Assembly (NCBI RefSeq): GCF_947242115.1
Contig: NC_074719.1
Span: 34,193,769-34,257,768 of the forward strand
Direction: 5' to 3'
Source of the DNA: Biomphalaria glabrata
Lineage: Eukaryota > Mollusca > Gastropoda > Planorbidae
Length of the DNA: 64,000 nucleotides
The notes below the pieces were generated by a model. It saw nothing but the letters and a program-made list of their open reading frames with translations, searched no databases and was not told the DNA's origin. The position numbers and the translations under genes are program-made. Positions 32,722 to 42,780 of the stretch are shown piece by piece. Position 1 is the first letter of the stretch. Each line of letters opens with the position of its first letter.

Positions 32722-33440
32722 ATGTTAAAAGGGTTTTATAGATAGTATAAAAATGTTTTTCAGTAACCAAAATACAAAAAACTGTTACAAGACATACTTA
32801 AGAAATATATTTATTATTCACTTTTTCTAAATTATGTATAGACCAATAGTATCTTTTTATTTTTGTCTTAAGAATTTTTTAAGAACTTTTCCCTACTAAT
32901 AAAGATATAGCTACTTTATAATATCAACAACAAAAAAATCTTTATTATGCTGCACCCTCCTTTCAGTAGTATAATGAGTAGTCCTCTTACAACTTTGATT
33001 GCTTGGACTATTTACATGTGTATTTCTATTTTATGTTATTGTACAATGAACTTCGAAATAAGAACAAACAGGCCTAAAATATTTCAGTATTTTATGTCTA
33101 TAGCTTAAGACTGTAATGTATTGCTGGTATTGACATTTTATCTTTTACAAACAAATGCAACCTACTTTTTCACTCCAGTTAATACCAATTGAATAATGAA
33201 GAGAATTAACATTAGGACCCCCTAGCATACTTCCTTGTAGAGGAATCTAGAGTTATTTTTTAAGAGTGAAAGAGACAAAACACTCTGTTGCCATTTATTT
33301 AGGGGAAAGCAATTGTTATGGATGGTGCTTAAATAAATTATTGGTAATAATATTGGTTATGTTGTAACAATGAGATTTAAAAGATTTATGACACAACATT
33401 TTAGAGCCTCATTTTTTGACTAAATCGTTAGATAATTTTT
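32722..33440. other. Gene B 3' flank; nothing recognised
   Basis: AT-rich sequence without ORFs of interest. Confidence 0.5.
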
Positions 33441-33595
33441 AAAAAATTTAATTAAATTTCTGTTGTCCCTATGAATAGAAGTCATTAAAGAGTTTGCTGA
33501 TATTGTTATTTAGAAGAAAAAATAATTAGTCAATTGATTTAGTAATCACAGAAAATCATTTGAATAACATTTTTTAATAATGTTTAGTAATTGTT
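33441..33595. repeat. Left arm of a ~150-bp inverted repeat
   Basis: Nearly identical to the reverse complement of 35718-35868; shared words include TTCTGTTGTCCCTATGAATA and GTCAATTGATTTAGTAATCA. The two arms enclose about 2.1 kb of LINE and retroelement fragments. Confidence 0.9.
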
Positions 33596-33954
33596 TATTC
33601 TTTTTTTCTTTTTCAAAAATAAAAAATATCTATTTATCCTAATGAATAGAAAAAAATAACACTTTATTACATAGATTTTTTTTTATCTCTGGAGGATAAA
33701 CTATAATTCTTTTTGTATATCTTGTGAGAAAATAACTCAGTACTAAATTAATGTAATTGTATTCTGATTTTTTGTTGTTGTTTGTTTTATTTTGTAAGGT
33801 GCATTTCTATTAACGTGTTTTTTTTCTGTTTTGTTTAAACAAGTTTCAAGTTTTAAACATAATAAACATGTCCATAGTCTCCCACTTTGAAAAGAACGTT
33901 TTCTGTTAGTTGTTTTTTTTATTCTGAACTGAATATAATGCCAATACACAATGA

Positions 33955-34078
33955 ATGGAGCAGTGAGATTCATAACAAACGAATATTCACATTTGACTAG
34001 AGTAACACCTTTAGTAAAATCACTAAATTTAGAAAGCCTTCAGGACAGAAGACTCAAAAGTAAAGTAGCAATTATAGT
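33955..34078 (+). mobile_element. CR1-like LINE fragment, nearly identical to 40759-40882
   Basis: Reads AVRFITNEYSHLTRVTPLVK and continues to KSKVAII, in frame with the same residues of the 742-codon ORF at 40533-42761. Over about 115 bp I count one difference. It is a tiny internal slice with neither end of the LINE. Confidence 0.9.
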
Positions 34079-34700
34079 AGCTCAAATCCCCAGCGTCTCC
34101 GTCACCACTGTTTCTGCAGCCACAATCCTGACCATGCAACTTCTTCACCGAGTCTACAGGCAACTGCTCCTTTACCAACGAGTCTATTCCTTCTTTCGCT
34201 AGAGACAGCATTTTATCTACCTTGTTCCTCATATTTTTAATTTGTTTATACATTGCATCAATACCTTCATGTATCTTGCCAATGAACTCATAAATCTCCG
34301 TCTCAATTTCAAATAGGTAGGTATTCGGATCTTCGTCTTCATCAATTAGAGCTTGCCGGAGACGAGCTGTAAGCACCTCCTTGGTACCACCAAGCTTTAG
34401 ACATGGGTAACAAAGTTCTCGCCTTAGCTCTTTAACTGAGTGTTCGTCTAGTTCTTTCAAAGATACCATTGTGATCGAATCCTACCTCCTCTTGACGAGT
34501 CACCTATAATCTCACTTCGACACCAATGCAATAACTTCAGGGAGGCAACTCGACGAGATATATGTGTTTTTTACACGGAGACATGAGAAACACGTAGGAC
34601 ATCTGCCTATTGTTATTGACATCGGCAGCTACAGTCAAACGTTAGCAGTTTTTGTTAGATCACCGATTAAGTTAACAATGTGTACACTGAATACTTTGTT
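34079..34700 (-). mobile_element. SAP-domain retroelement fossil (probable gag-like 5' part)
   Basis: The minus-strand frame starts at 34469 with MVSLKELDEHSVKELRRELC. It continues into a region with the SAP-fold pattern (LKELR...LGGTKEVLTARLRQAL) and then a helical region with a CGC end. SAP-like first domains occur in gag-like proteins of several invertebrate LTR-type elements. The family cannot be fixed from this piece. It abuts the CR1 slice directly at about 34079. It is a partial fossil. Confidence 0.5.
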
Positions 34701-35094
34701 GACGTTTTTAGTTTCTTATTTTTGTTTTATTACATGAAAAAGAAGTCTGCCTATTTACTGTGCACTTAATATGGATTAGGTATAACGGCCCGAACAGGGG
34801 GCAGTTCTTTTCTTTCATATTAATAAAAGAAAGTAGATGCTACAACTTTGAGCCATGGGTGGCAGCTGGCATCCCCCTGCAAAAAGGCCTGCAGGCGCCC
34901 ATGACATTAGCGTCTAAAAATCTTGTACAAAAAATCCATAAAAAGGGATAGGTCAACAGCACACTGGGAAAGCTATTGGAGATTTTCACGACAAACTAAA
35001 TAATATAAAAAACAATAAACACTGAATAGATCTTTTCTGTTGCCAACTATATAGAAAAACATTAGCTGTAATTTTAATAGTATCACATCAAGAA

Positions 35095-35640
35095 ATTTCT
35101 ATAAATCAAATAAGAACATAAAACTAAAATGTTATTTAACCTTGGTTAGGCTAATAATAAAGTATGCATCCTCTGATTGGGACCCTTCAATTCAAGAAAA
35201 CATTAAGAAACTGGAACAGACACAAAAGAGAGCAATAATTAATAACAGACGAATATTCACATTTGACTAGAGTAACACCTTTAGTAAAATCACTAAATTA
35301 AGAAAGCTTTCAGGATAGAAGACTTAAAAGTAAAGTAGCAATTATACATAAAACACTGAACCATAATCTTCAAATACAAAAACAAAATTTTATAAAATAC
35401 TCTGAAAGACACAAAGATAAAGGCACATTCCTCATCCCATATGCTAGGACAAATTTGTACAAATACTAGGCTCCTTCTTCCCTAGCGCTATTAGAGCATG
35501 GAATGGGTTGCCTGAGCTAGCCAGGAAAACCAGTGACTTGGCAGAATTTAAGTCATTGGTAAAAATGCATGACGCGTAGGACGTAATCGTCTTCTTTTTT
35601 TTTTGAAGTAACGTCTGTATTATATAAGATAAGATAATGG
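35095..35640 (+). mobile_element. CR1-like LINE 3' fragment, decayed
   Basis: Matches the C-terminal quarter and 3' UTR of the element at 40466-42780 in opposite orientation (LTLVR, WDPSIQENIKKLEQTQ, then FKSLVKMHDA-like sequence). It ends in the same 3' UTR and AAGATAAGATAA tail. Several stops and small deletions; older than the 742-codon copy. Confidence 0.85.
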
Positions 35641-35654
35641 TGGTGTAAGATTTA

Positions 35655-35715
35655 ATAAGAATAATAATAATCTTTATTGTCGTATGGAAATTTGTCTTAC
35701 AATTTGTGCATTACA
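35655..35715 (-). mobile_element. LINE-type 3' tail
   Basis: The reverse complement ends CAAATTTCCATACGACAATA then AAGATTATTATTATT, a 3' end with AATAAA and a short repeat tail. Immediately next to the right inverted-repeat arm. Confidence 0.5.
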
Positions 35716-35717
35716 CC

Positions 35718-35868
35718 AATTACAAAACATTATTTAAAAATGTTATTCAAATGATTTTCTGTGATTACTAAATCAATTGACTAATTATTTTTTCTTCTAA
35801 ATAACAATATCAGCAAACTCTTTAATGACTTCTATTCATAGGGACAACAGAAATTTAATTAAAATTTA
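35718..35868. repeat. Right arm of the ~150-bp inverted repeat
   Basis: Reverse complement of 33441-33595 with only a few differences. Confidence 0.9.
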
Positions 35869-36335
35869 TTTATCCAGAAACTATGTACCTTCACAGACTT
35901 TGTTGATAGCCTAGGGCTATTGTGAAACTGCCCTAAATATTTGTAGATGTTTCTTAGATTCTGATTAATTTGAATTTAGTTTCGTTCTTTAGTTCCAAAG
36001 CTCATGAAATGTAAGATGCACAGAAAACCAGAGACCAGAATATTAGATCAATAACTCTTAACTTAAATAACAAGATGAAGTGTAGAGGAACATTTCCTGT
36101 ATAGCAAAGTAGAATATGTCCATTCATGGAAAAAGAATAATTTTATTGACATAATTATTAGTTGAGTTATAAATATATTTATATGATTTTAACATAACTA
36201 AAAATTTGTTATTGAAACACAACCTCGAATCAGAGGCGGACACTAAAGGGTCAACTCATGAGTCCTCCATCTGTTTGGTAAGATTGTATGTAAAAGGACA
36301 GGTCTCAATATTTCAAGCATAAATGTACGTAAGAA
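35869..36335. other. No feature recognised
   Basis: AT-rich, with GAATCAGAGGCGGACACTAA near 36226, which may be the outer end of the element that follows. Confidence 0.4.
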
Positions 36336-36613
36336 GCTATTTAAAAACAACCACAATCCTACACACACACAAAAAGCGCGTGTGTGGAACGAAAATGTTG
36401 CCTTGCTTGCTGGCGTTATTTTTCAATATCTGATTATTATTAAGATATTGTTGAGTGTTAGTCTGGCCTGTTGAAATTCGAATCCCCATCCATCTACATA
36501 CGCAAAATACCACTCCCTGATTGATCTTCGTGAAATTTAAGGCATTTTGACTGCGGGGGTATTTCATTTCGGGGGGGGGGGTTAACCCCCAATCCCCCTG
36601 GCTACGCCCATGT
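36336..36613 (-). mobile_element. Fragment of an element with a CATGGGCGTAGCC end
   Basis: On the minus strand it starts CATGGGCGTAGCCAGGGGGA followed by a C/G run, the same terminus type as the element at 20229-22459. An open stretch of 76 codons (contains GVVFCVCRWMGIRISTGQTN) continues from it. I do not recognise a protein family. Confidence 0.5.
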
Positions 36614-36884
36614 TAATACTTATGTTAGAAACATAGGCTATTCTTTAAATTCTTACTGATTTTATGATGGAGAAATATTTCTACAATGTTAAAAGAATTA
36701 GATCGATCCGTAGGCATACAGGATAGCTAAATAGGTCTAGTTTAATCCAGCCCCTCCAAAAAAAAAAAAAAAAAAGTTAACAAAATTTTGTACAGTTTTA
36801 TTAATTTTCTTTAGTTTAGTTTAACTAGATCTACATTTGTAAAATATTTTGTATGTTCCTTCAGCTTCAGAGTTGAAGATAATT

Positions 36885-37010
36885 ACTTCCTAGTCCAAAC
36901 CTTCCGCAGGAAGACGAGGGATGGGAGCGGACAGGGTTTGAAACCCGGGACCGTTGATCAATCTGAACGGCAATCCAGCGCGCAATAGCGCACGACCAGG
37001 CAGCCAATTC
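36885..37010 (-). mobile_element. Second type of tRNA-like SINE
   Basis: The reverse complement reads GGCTGCCTGGTCGTGCGCTA, then a B-box-like CCGGGTTTCAAACCC, then CTTCCTGCGGAAGGTTTGG. The head differs from the main SINE family. Boundaries are approximate and I found no target duplication. Confidence 0.6.
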
Positions 37011-37431
37011 ATGATAAACTTTTAGTTTAACTACTTAAAATTACTTTAGTTGAAAATTAGTTTTAGTTTAACTTTAAAATTTAGTTTAGTTCCCATCACT
37101 ACAAGTCTGACACTAATATAAAACCAATCCACTAGATTAATGACTAGATTAGTAATAAGCTACACAAACTAAGGCACGCAGGCCGCGGGTAATGTCCGAC
37201 CTTATTATATATACATAGGTCCGTGAAAGTACTCTTTAAATTGAAGTTTTTAAGTTTCTTTTTTAAATCAGTGTTCATCACAACTTTCAGTTAAATCTAC
37301 TAGATTACTATCTCTACCTAGATCTAGAGTCTACTATCTGGATCTACCGATCATACCGACTAGATCTAGATTTAGATCTGTATATCTAGACTCATAGTAA
37401 TAGAAACATTATAACATAGATCAGACTAGAG

Positions 37432-38565
37432 CAGTGGTTCCCAAACTTTTTTGTCTCGTAGACCCCTTGCCACGTTTTCTGATTTTCGGTAGACCCCCTG
37501 CTTAACTTATATTGCATTTTTGTACATTCATAAACTAATTTTTAAAACTAATTTCTAACTGCAGTGTACAAATTAATTAATTTGCCTTATGTACTATTGT
37601 ACAAGTTTTCGCAAAAAGTTTCTCGAGTATTTCTTGAGCTTTCACATTTGGCTCAAATATTGGTTCTGCGGAGCTGTTTTCACTAACAGGAGAAGAGGCA
37701 AAGGTGAGTTACTGGCGCCTAAACCAGTAAGCTTCGGGCAGGAGGGACTCATTAGCCTTGGCTTGCAGCCCACCTAGCCGAAGGAAAATAGAATTCAAAC
37801 CTCTGCTGCTTTGCAACTGTACACCCAAACACGGGAAAGGCTTCGTGGGTCAGCCCTGGGGAAAAATATGGAGCTGAAGACCATTAGGTAGTTTGCAGCT
37901 TTAATGCTCATCCCACCGATGTGCCCTTGAACTGTAGTGTTACTTAAAGAAATTCGTTTCATAATATCAGATGAAGGTTTGTGTAAAACAGTTTTTAAAA
38001 CTACTTCAAGGACTGGTAAAATCAATGTTTTATCTATAATGATTTTCATATTTGGCTATAGATATAGAGATCTTGTAAGACGCTCACAAACCACCATCTT
38101 TTCTTTATGATGTTGGAGAAAGATTTTGTGGATCTACTCTTACATTTTTTTCTCACTTTTCTCTCAAATAATGCTCAAGTTTAATTGATTTCATTTAAAG
38201 ATTCTTATTATAGACAACCGCTTATTTAACAAGGAAATAAATAATCAACGCTTTAAAATCAAGATTTCTTTTTGTTAAATATTACTTACATGTAGACAAA
38301 ATTAACTATTTAGAATTAGATTATTATTGTAATTAAATACGACTATTTTACTATTGAATTTATAATGTGTCATTTTATATTTATAACTAAGGTACTAATC
38401 ATTTATAAGTGTTTTAAATAGTTACATTAATGGGGTGTGAAAATTAAAGCCATAGACCCCCATGGACAGCTCATAGACCCCCAATTTACTTTTTCACTTT
38501 CGTAGACCCCTTGAAAGTCTTCGTAGACCCCTGGGGGTCTATATAGACCACTTTGGGAATCACTG
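37432..38565 (-). mobile_element. hAT transposon (ZBED5/SCAND3-like), deleted copy, 8-bp TSD
   Basis: Ends CAGTGGTTCCCAAACTTTTT and the complement of AGTGATTCCCAAAGTGGTC form inverted repeats, with GACTAGAG on both sides (37424-37431 and 38566-38573). The minus strand keeps an 84-codon transposase piece at 37795-38049 containing TVLHKPSSDIMKRISLSNTT, typical of ZBED5/SCAND3-type (Charlie/Buster) hATs. The catalytic parts are deleted. GTAGACCCC words repeat near both ends. Confidence 0.93.
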
Positions 38566-38573
38566 GACTAGAG

Positions 38574-39590
38574 TATCAGTAGTCCTTGTCCTTGATCAGA
38601 CGATCTCGTTCAAAGTTCAATCAAAATCAAGTCCTGGCTGATGACTCATTGACTGATGTGAAGTGACAATGAAGTCGAAGTGATTCTGAATCTGATTCAT
38701 TTTCAAGTTCGAAGGTGATTATCATTATTAACCATTATAATTAGATCTACATTTGGTAATTTCCGCTTTTAGCTGGCGTATTTACATCTCTAGCCTACCA
38801 CTGGCCAGATTTTTGCGATGTCTCAGCGCTGAATCGATGCTAAAAAAATTATTTCCAGGGGGGAAATAACCTAGTTGATTTTTAATATCGCCAGCTGAAA
38901 CCATACTCGAAGAGAGAGAAAATAAAAACATATAGAAATAATAGAATTAATAGCGATGTAGAACAGACCTATATAAATATCGCCAGCTTATAGCCGATAA
39001 TAGCGGATTGCAAGAGAGAGAAAATAAAACAAATAGAAATAATACTCTCAGTATTTACTATTGTAGTAGAAGTAGTACTTTAAAAAAGGAATGGGGGGGG
39101 GGGAGTAAAATATTATTATTTAAAATTGGAATGACATTAATAAAGCGTAAATTTAGGTACCTATTTTTTTTTCATAGAAATTGAATTTAAATAGATTTAG
39201 GCCTATATTGCCCTATATATGATGGGATTATTGTATAGATCTATGAAGTTATATTTTAAATGATTTGAGGAAGATTTAAGGTGCTGACAACCTGTAACAT
39301 TTTTCAATAAAGCTGAAATGAATGTTGAATTTAAATAGATCTAAGCCCTAAGTCAAAATCTAGTGGACTAGTCTAGTGTAATGTTGTGTGTTATGAGACT
39401 TGTTGCATTGTATCTAGAATGTGCTTGAGGATACATGCAATAAACAACTGATGTCCTTATAGAAAAGAATTTCATCTATATAAATATTTATTCATTTAAT
39501 AGAAATACCCCAGGTAAAATGACTGTCTTCTCTAATCTAGCCTCAAGAGTAAAGGAATGTGGCTAGGTGACAAGGTCACTGAAACTGACT
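38574..39590. other. No gene recognised
   Basis: AT-rich sequence. Two related short patches contain ATATCGCCAGCT and AGAGAGAGAAAATAAAA (38885-38935 and 38975-39045), and there is a G run at 39093. Confidence 0.45.
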
Positions 39591-39599
39591 TACTGGCTC

Positions 39600-39760
39600 A
39601 AGAAATGGTTGAAACTTTGGGAGCGGGCTGGGAGGGGTCAGGGGTGGGGTTAAACAGCGGGAGCGGGCTGGGAGGGTGGTCAGGGGGTGGTGTGAAAATG
39701 CGGGAGGGGTCAGGGGAGGGGTGAAACTGCGGCATGGGGCTGGGAGGGGTGTGTGTGTAT
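39600..39760 (+). repeat. G-rich minisatellite
   Basis: Three to four imperfect units of GGGAGCGGGCTGGGAGGGGT plus CAGGGGTGGGGTTAAACAGC-type sequence. Many runs of three to five G on the plus strand make G-quadruplex formation plausible. It contrasts sharply with the AT-rich surroundings. Confidence 0.8.
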
Positions 39761-39989
39761 AGCTGGATCCTTTGATTGGGAAACAGCAGATTGACCAGAG
39801 AATGATGAAGTCCAGGTCTTACTGTAATAGGGCGTGTCGGAGGTGCCGAATAGGGCCAGATGCATTGCGCAATCCTGTCACTGTAGGCCAATGAAAGTAA
39901 CTATCAGTGCTTGCTTACAGGGAATTTCTACTGTCAAAAACAGTCTTTAGATCTCTATCAGCATTTTCTCTTGTGACCAATCCATCTCC

Positions 39990-40372
39990 ACTTCCTCTCT
40001 AAGATCTACAACTCTATATTTTTCTGCCTACTTTTCTCCCGGAGTTTGGTGTTTTCTACTTTGTCGTACCAGTGTATTTTTAGGATATTTCTCAGATATC
40101 TGTTGATGAAGGTCTGTACTTTTTTTATTGTCGCTTCAGTTGTTCTCCATGTTTCCGAACCATTCAATAGGACAGCCTTGACATTAGAGTTAAAGATTCT
40201 AAGTTTAGTCTTGTTTGAGATGTGAGGAGATTTACAATCAGGTTGGTTTTAGATGTGTAAATCAGTAAATGTCTGACGCGCTAGATTTATACGACGTTTA
40301 ATGTCTTCATCTGTTCCACTTGATACACTGACTACACTCCCAAGGTATATAAAATTGTAGTTGTAGTTGTGT
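39990..40372 (-). mobile_element. LINE reverse-transcriptase C-terminal fragment
   Basis: The minus strand reads YNFIYLGSVVSVSSGTDEDI, then TKLRIFNSNVKAVLLNGSET, then INRYLRNILKIHWYDKVENT. This is the post-RT region of an RTE-like LINE (YLGS, LLYGSETW, INRCLR). At least one stop interrupts it. It is a different family from the neighbouring CR1-like element. Confidence 0.85.
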
Positions 40373-40465
40373 AATAATTCTTAGAAATTAAAAAAAATTC
40401 CAGATTTGTCTTTAATTTTTTTTGTTAGATTTATCTGAATTTGACAAATTTATCATTCTGTTCTT

Positions 40466-42780
40466 ATCTTATCTTATATAATACAGACGTTACTTCAAAA
40501 AAGAAGATGATTACGTCCTACGCGTCATGCATTTAGTCATGCATGTTAACCAATGACTTAAATTCTGCCAAGTCACTGGTTTTCCTGGCTAGCTCAGGCA
40601 ACCCATTCCATGCTCTAATAGCACTAGGGAAGAAGGAGTATTTGTACAAATTTGTCCTAGCATATGGGACGAGGAATGTGCCTTTATCTTTGTGTCTTTC
40701 AGAGTATTTTATTAAATTTTGTTTTTGTATTTGAAGATTATGGTTCAGTGTTTTATGTATGATTGCTACTTTACTTTTGAGCCTTCTGTCCTGAAGGCTT
40801 TCTAAATTTAGTGATTTTACTAAAGGTGTTACTCTAGTCAAATGTGAATATTCGTTTGTTATGAATCTCACTGCTCTATTTTGTGTCTGTTCCAGTTTCT
40901 TAATGTTTTCTTGAGTTGAGGGGTCCCAAACGGAGGATGCATATTCTATTATTGGCCTAACCAAGGTTAAGTAACATTTTAGTTTTATGTTCTTATTTGA
41001 TTTATAGAAATTTCTTTTAATAAATCCTAATGCTTTGTTTGATTTTTTTGTAGTTTCATCAATATGTGGATTCCATGATAGTTTTTCATTTATTATAACA
41101 CCTAGGTATTTTGCGTTTTTAGTCTGTGATACTGGTTTGCCATGAATAAGATAAGTGGAATTAATTTGTTTTAGTTTTTTTGTTACTCTTAACAACTGAC
41201 ATTTTTCTGGGTGGAAAGACATGCTCCAATTTGATTCCCATTTCTGTAATTCATCTAATTCTCTTTGTAAAATATCTGTGTCTTGTGTTGTTTTTATTGT
41301 TCTATATATTATGCAATCGTCTGCAAATAATCTGACTTTTGTTCCTGAACTAATGCAATTTGGTAAATCATTTATGTAAATTAAAAATAGTAGTGGACCC
41401 AAGACTGTACCTTGAGGTACACCTGAGTTTACTGTTATCGGTGTTGATTTAGAGCCATTTATTATTACAGTTTGTTCTCTCCCTATCAGAAAGTCTTTAA
41501 TCCACTGATGCAGTGGACCATTAATGCCGAAATATTTTAATTTTTTAAGCAAACTATGGTGGTGAACTTTGTCAAAAGCCTTAGAAAAATCTAGTAAGAT
41601 AGCATCTATTTGTTCACTATTATCTAAACCTTTTGAAAAATCATCAATTAGTCCTATTAGTTGTGTTTCACATGATCTATATTTCCTAAAGCCATGTTGG
41701 TATGGTGTGAGGACATTATGTTTGTCTAAGTGGTTTATGATGTTGCTACATATTATGTGTTCTAGGATTTTACATGTGATGCTGGTAAGTGATACTGGTC
41801 TGTAGTTCCCTGGGTCAGATTTTTCTCCTTTTTTAAATAGGGGGGTGACATTAGCTTCTTTCCAGTCCTTTGGTACTCTGCCCTGGTTAAGTGAAGCCTG
41901 AAAGAGTATTTTGAACACTGGGGCTAGCTCATTACTTAGTTCTTTGAGTAATCTAGCTGGAATACCATCAGGTCCAGAAGCTTTATTTGGTTTGGTGTTG
42001 GCTAATAGTTTTTGAATTCCATTTTCTTGTACTACTATATCTTCTATGTTGTCTACTTGGTTCAAATTCAGTAATATGTCTTTGTCTCCTGGGGCTGAGA
42101 ATGCTGATGCAAAGTATTTGTTTAGAATGTTTGCTTTAGTTTCATTATCATTATGTATTATGTTATGTTCATCTTTTAATGGCGCTACGCCTGTTGTTTC
42201 CATTTTCTTAGACTTAATGTATGACCATAGGTTTTTGTTGTTATCTTTAGATATTACATTGTTTATGTATTCACTCTGCAGCTGTCTGCTTACTTTTTGG
42301 GTTAAGTGTTTAATTTTTATATACTTTTTGTAAACTCTTTCTGCATTAGTTTCTTTAAATTTTCTATAGAGGTTTTCCTTCTGTTTACAAAGCTTCTTTA
42401 GTCTATTATTAAACCAGCATTTATTTATTTTGTTTGATGTGTATTTAGTTGGTATATGATTTTCTATTATGCTTTTAAGATGGTTTTTAATGAAATTCCA
42501 GAGGTCATCGACTGGTTGGTTAATGTCTTTTTCTAATAAGAATGTTTGTTGAAAGTTTAGTGCAGCTTGGTGTAGTTGTGTTAGGTTACATTTATTCCAG
42601 AGTAAGATTTTTCTTTTGGGTTTTGTATTGGCTACTGCTTTTATCTGACTGTGTATTTTTATGATCTCATGGTCTGATCTCATGTTCTGCCTTCCCTTCC
42701 ACAAGCACATCTTAAAGGTTAAGGTAGTTGGTGATAAGGCGATTATATTTATCGTCATCACACCCGATCCGACTCTGTAT
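40466..42780 (-). mobile_element. CR1/Jockey-type LINE, 5'-truncated, long open ORF
   Basis: The 3' end on the left has a 3' UTR and (AAGATAAGATAA) tail. The right end lies just upstream of the ORF, inside what should be the end of the endonuclease region (SDHEII), so most of the endonuclease is missing. Fragments of the same family are at 13225-13430, 33955-34078, 35095-35640 and 62955-63085. Confidence 0.9.
40533..42761 (-). CDS. CR1-like LINE ORF2: reverse transcriptase
   Basis: 742 codons without interruption. Residues about 28-34 hold the last endonuclease motif (SDHEI). The reverse transcriptase occupies about 295-560: RPVSLTS, HGFRKYRSCETQ, LLDFSKAFDKV (about 389-399), SGVPQGTVLGPLLF (446-459) and an intact FADD box (479-482). 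The C-terminal region has LVRPIIEYASSVWDP and AVRFITNEYS, typical of CR1/L2/Jockey-group proteins. The RT core looks complete, but the endonuclease is truncated, so the copy could not retrotranspose on its own. Open frame and intact motifs suggest a young insertion. Confidence 0.93.
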   Translation of the reverse strand: MMTINIIALSPTTLTFKMCLWKGRQNMRSDHEIIKIHSQIKAVANTKPKRKILLWNKCNLTQLHQAALNFQQTFLLEKDINQPVDDLWNFIKNHLKSIIENHIPTKYTSNKINKCWFNNRLKKLCKQKENLYRKFKETNAERVYKKYIKIKHLTQKVSRQLQSEYINNVISKDNNKNLWSYIKSKKMETTGVAPLKDEHNIIHNDNETKANILNKYFASAFSAPGDKDILLNLNQVDNIEDIVVQENGIQKLLANTKPNKASGPDGIPARLLKELSNELAPVFKILFQASLNQGRVPKDWKEANVTPLFKKGEKSDPGNYRPVSLTSITCKILEHIICSNIINHLDKHNVLTPYQHGFRKYRSCETQLIGLIDDFSKGLDNSEQIDAILLDFSKAFDKVHHHSLLKKLKYFGINGPLHQWIKDFLIGREQTVIINGSKSTPITVNSGVPQGTVLGPLLFLIYINDLPNCISSGTKVRLFADDCIIYRTIKTTQDTDILQRELDELQKWESNWSMSFHPEKCQLLRVTKKLKQINSTYLIHGKPVSQTKNAKYLGVIINEKLSWNPHIDETTKKSNKALGFIKRNFYKSNKNIKLKCYLTLVRPIIEYASSVWDPSTQENIKKLEQTQNRAVRFITNEYSHLTRVTPLVKSLNLESLQDRRLKSKVAIIHKTLNHNLQIQKQNLIKYSERHKDKGTFLVPYARTNLYKYSFFPSAIRAWNGLPELARKTSDLAEFKSLVNMHD

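Noticed and set aside
39598-39891. 97-codon proline-rich minus-strand ORF
   Set aside because: Its composition comes from the G-rich minisatellite; no other support.
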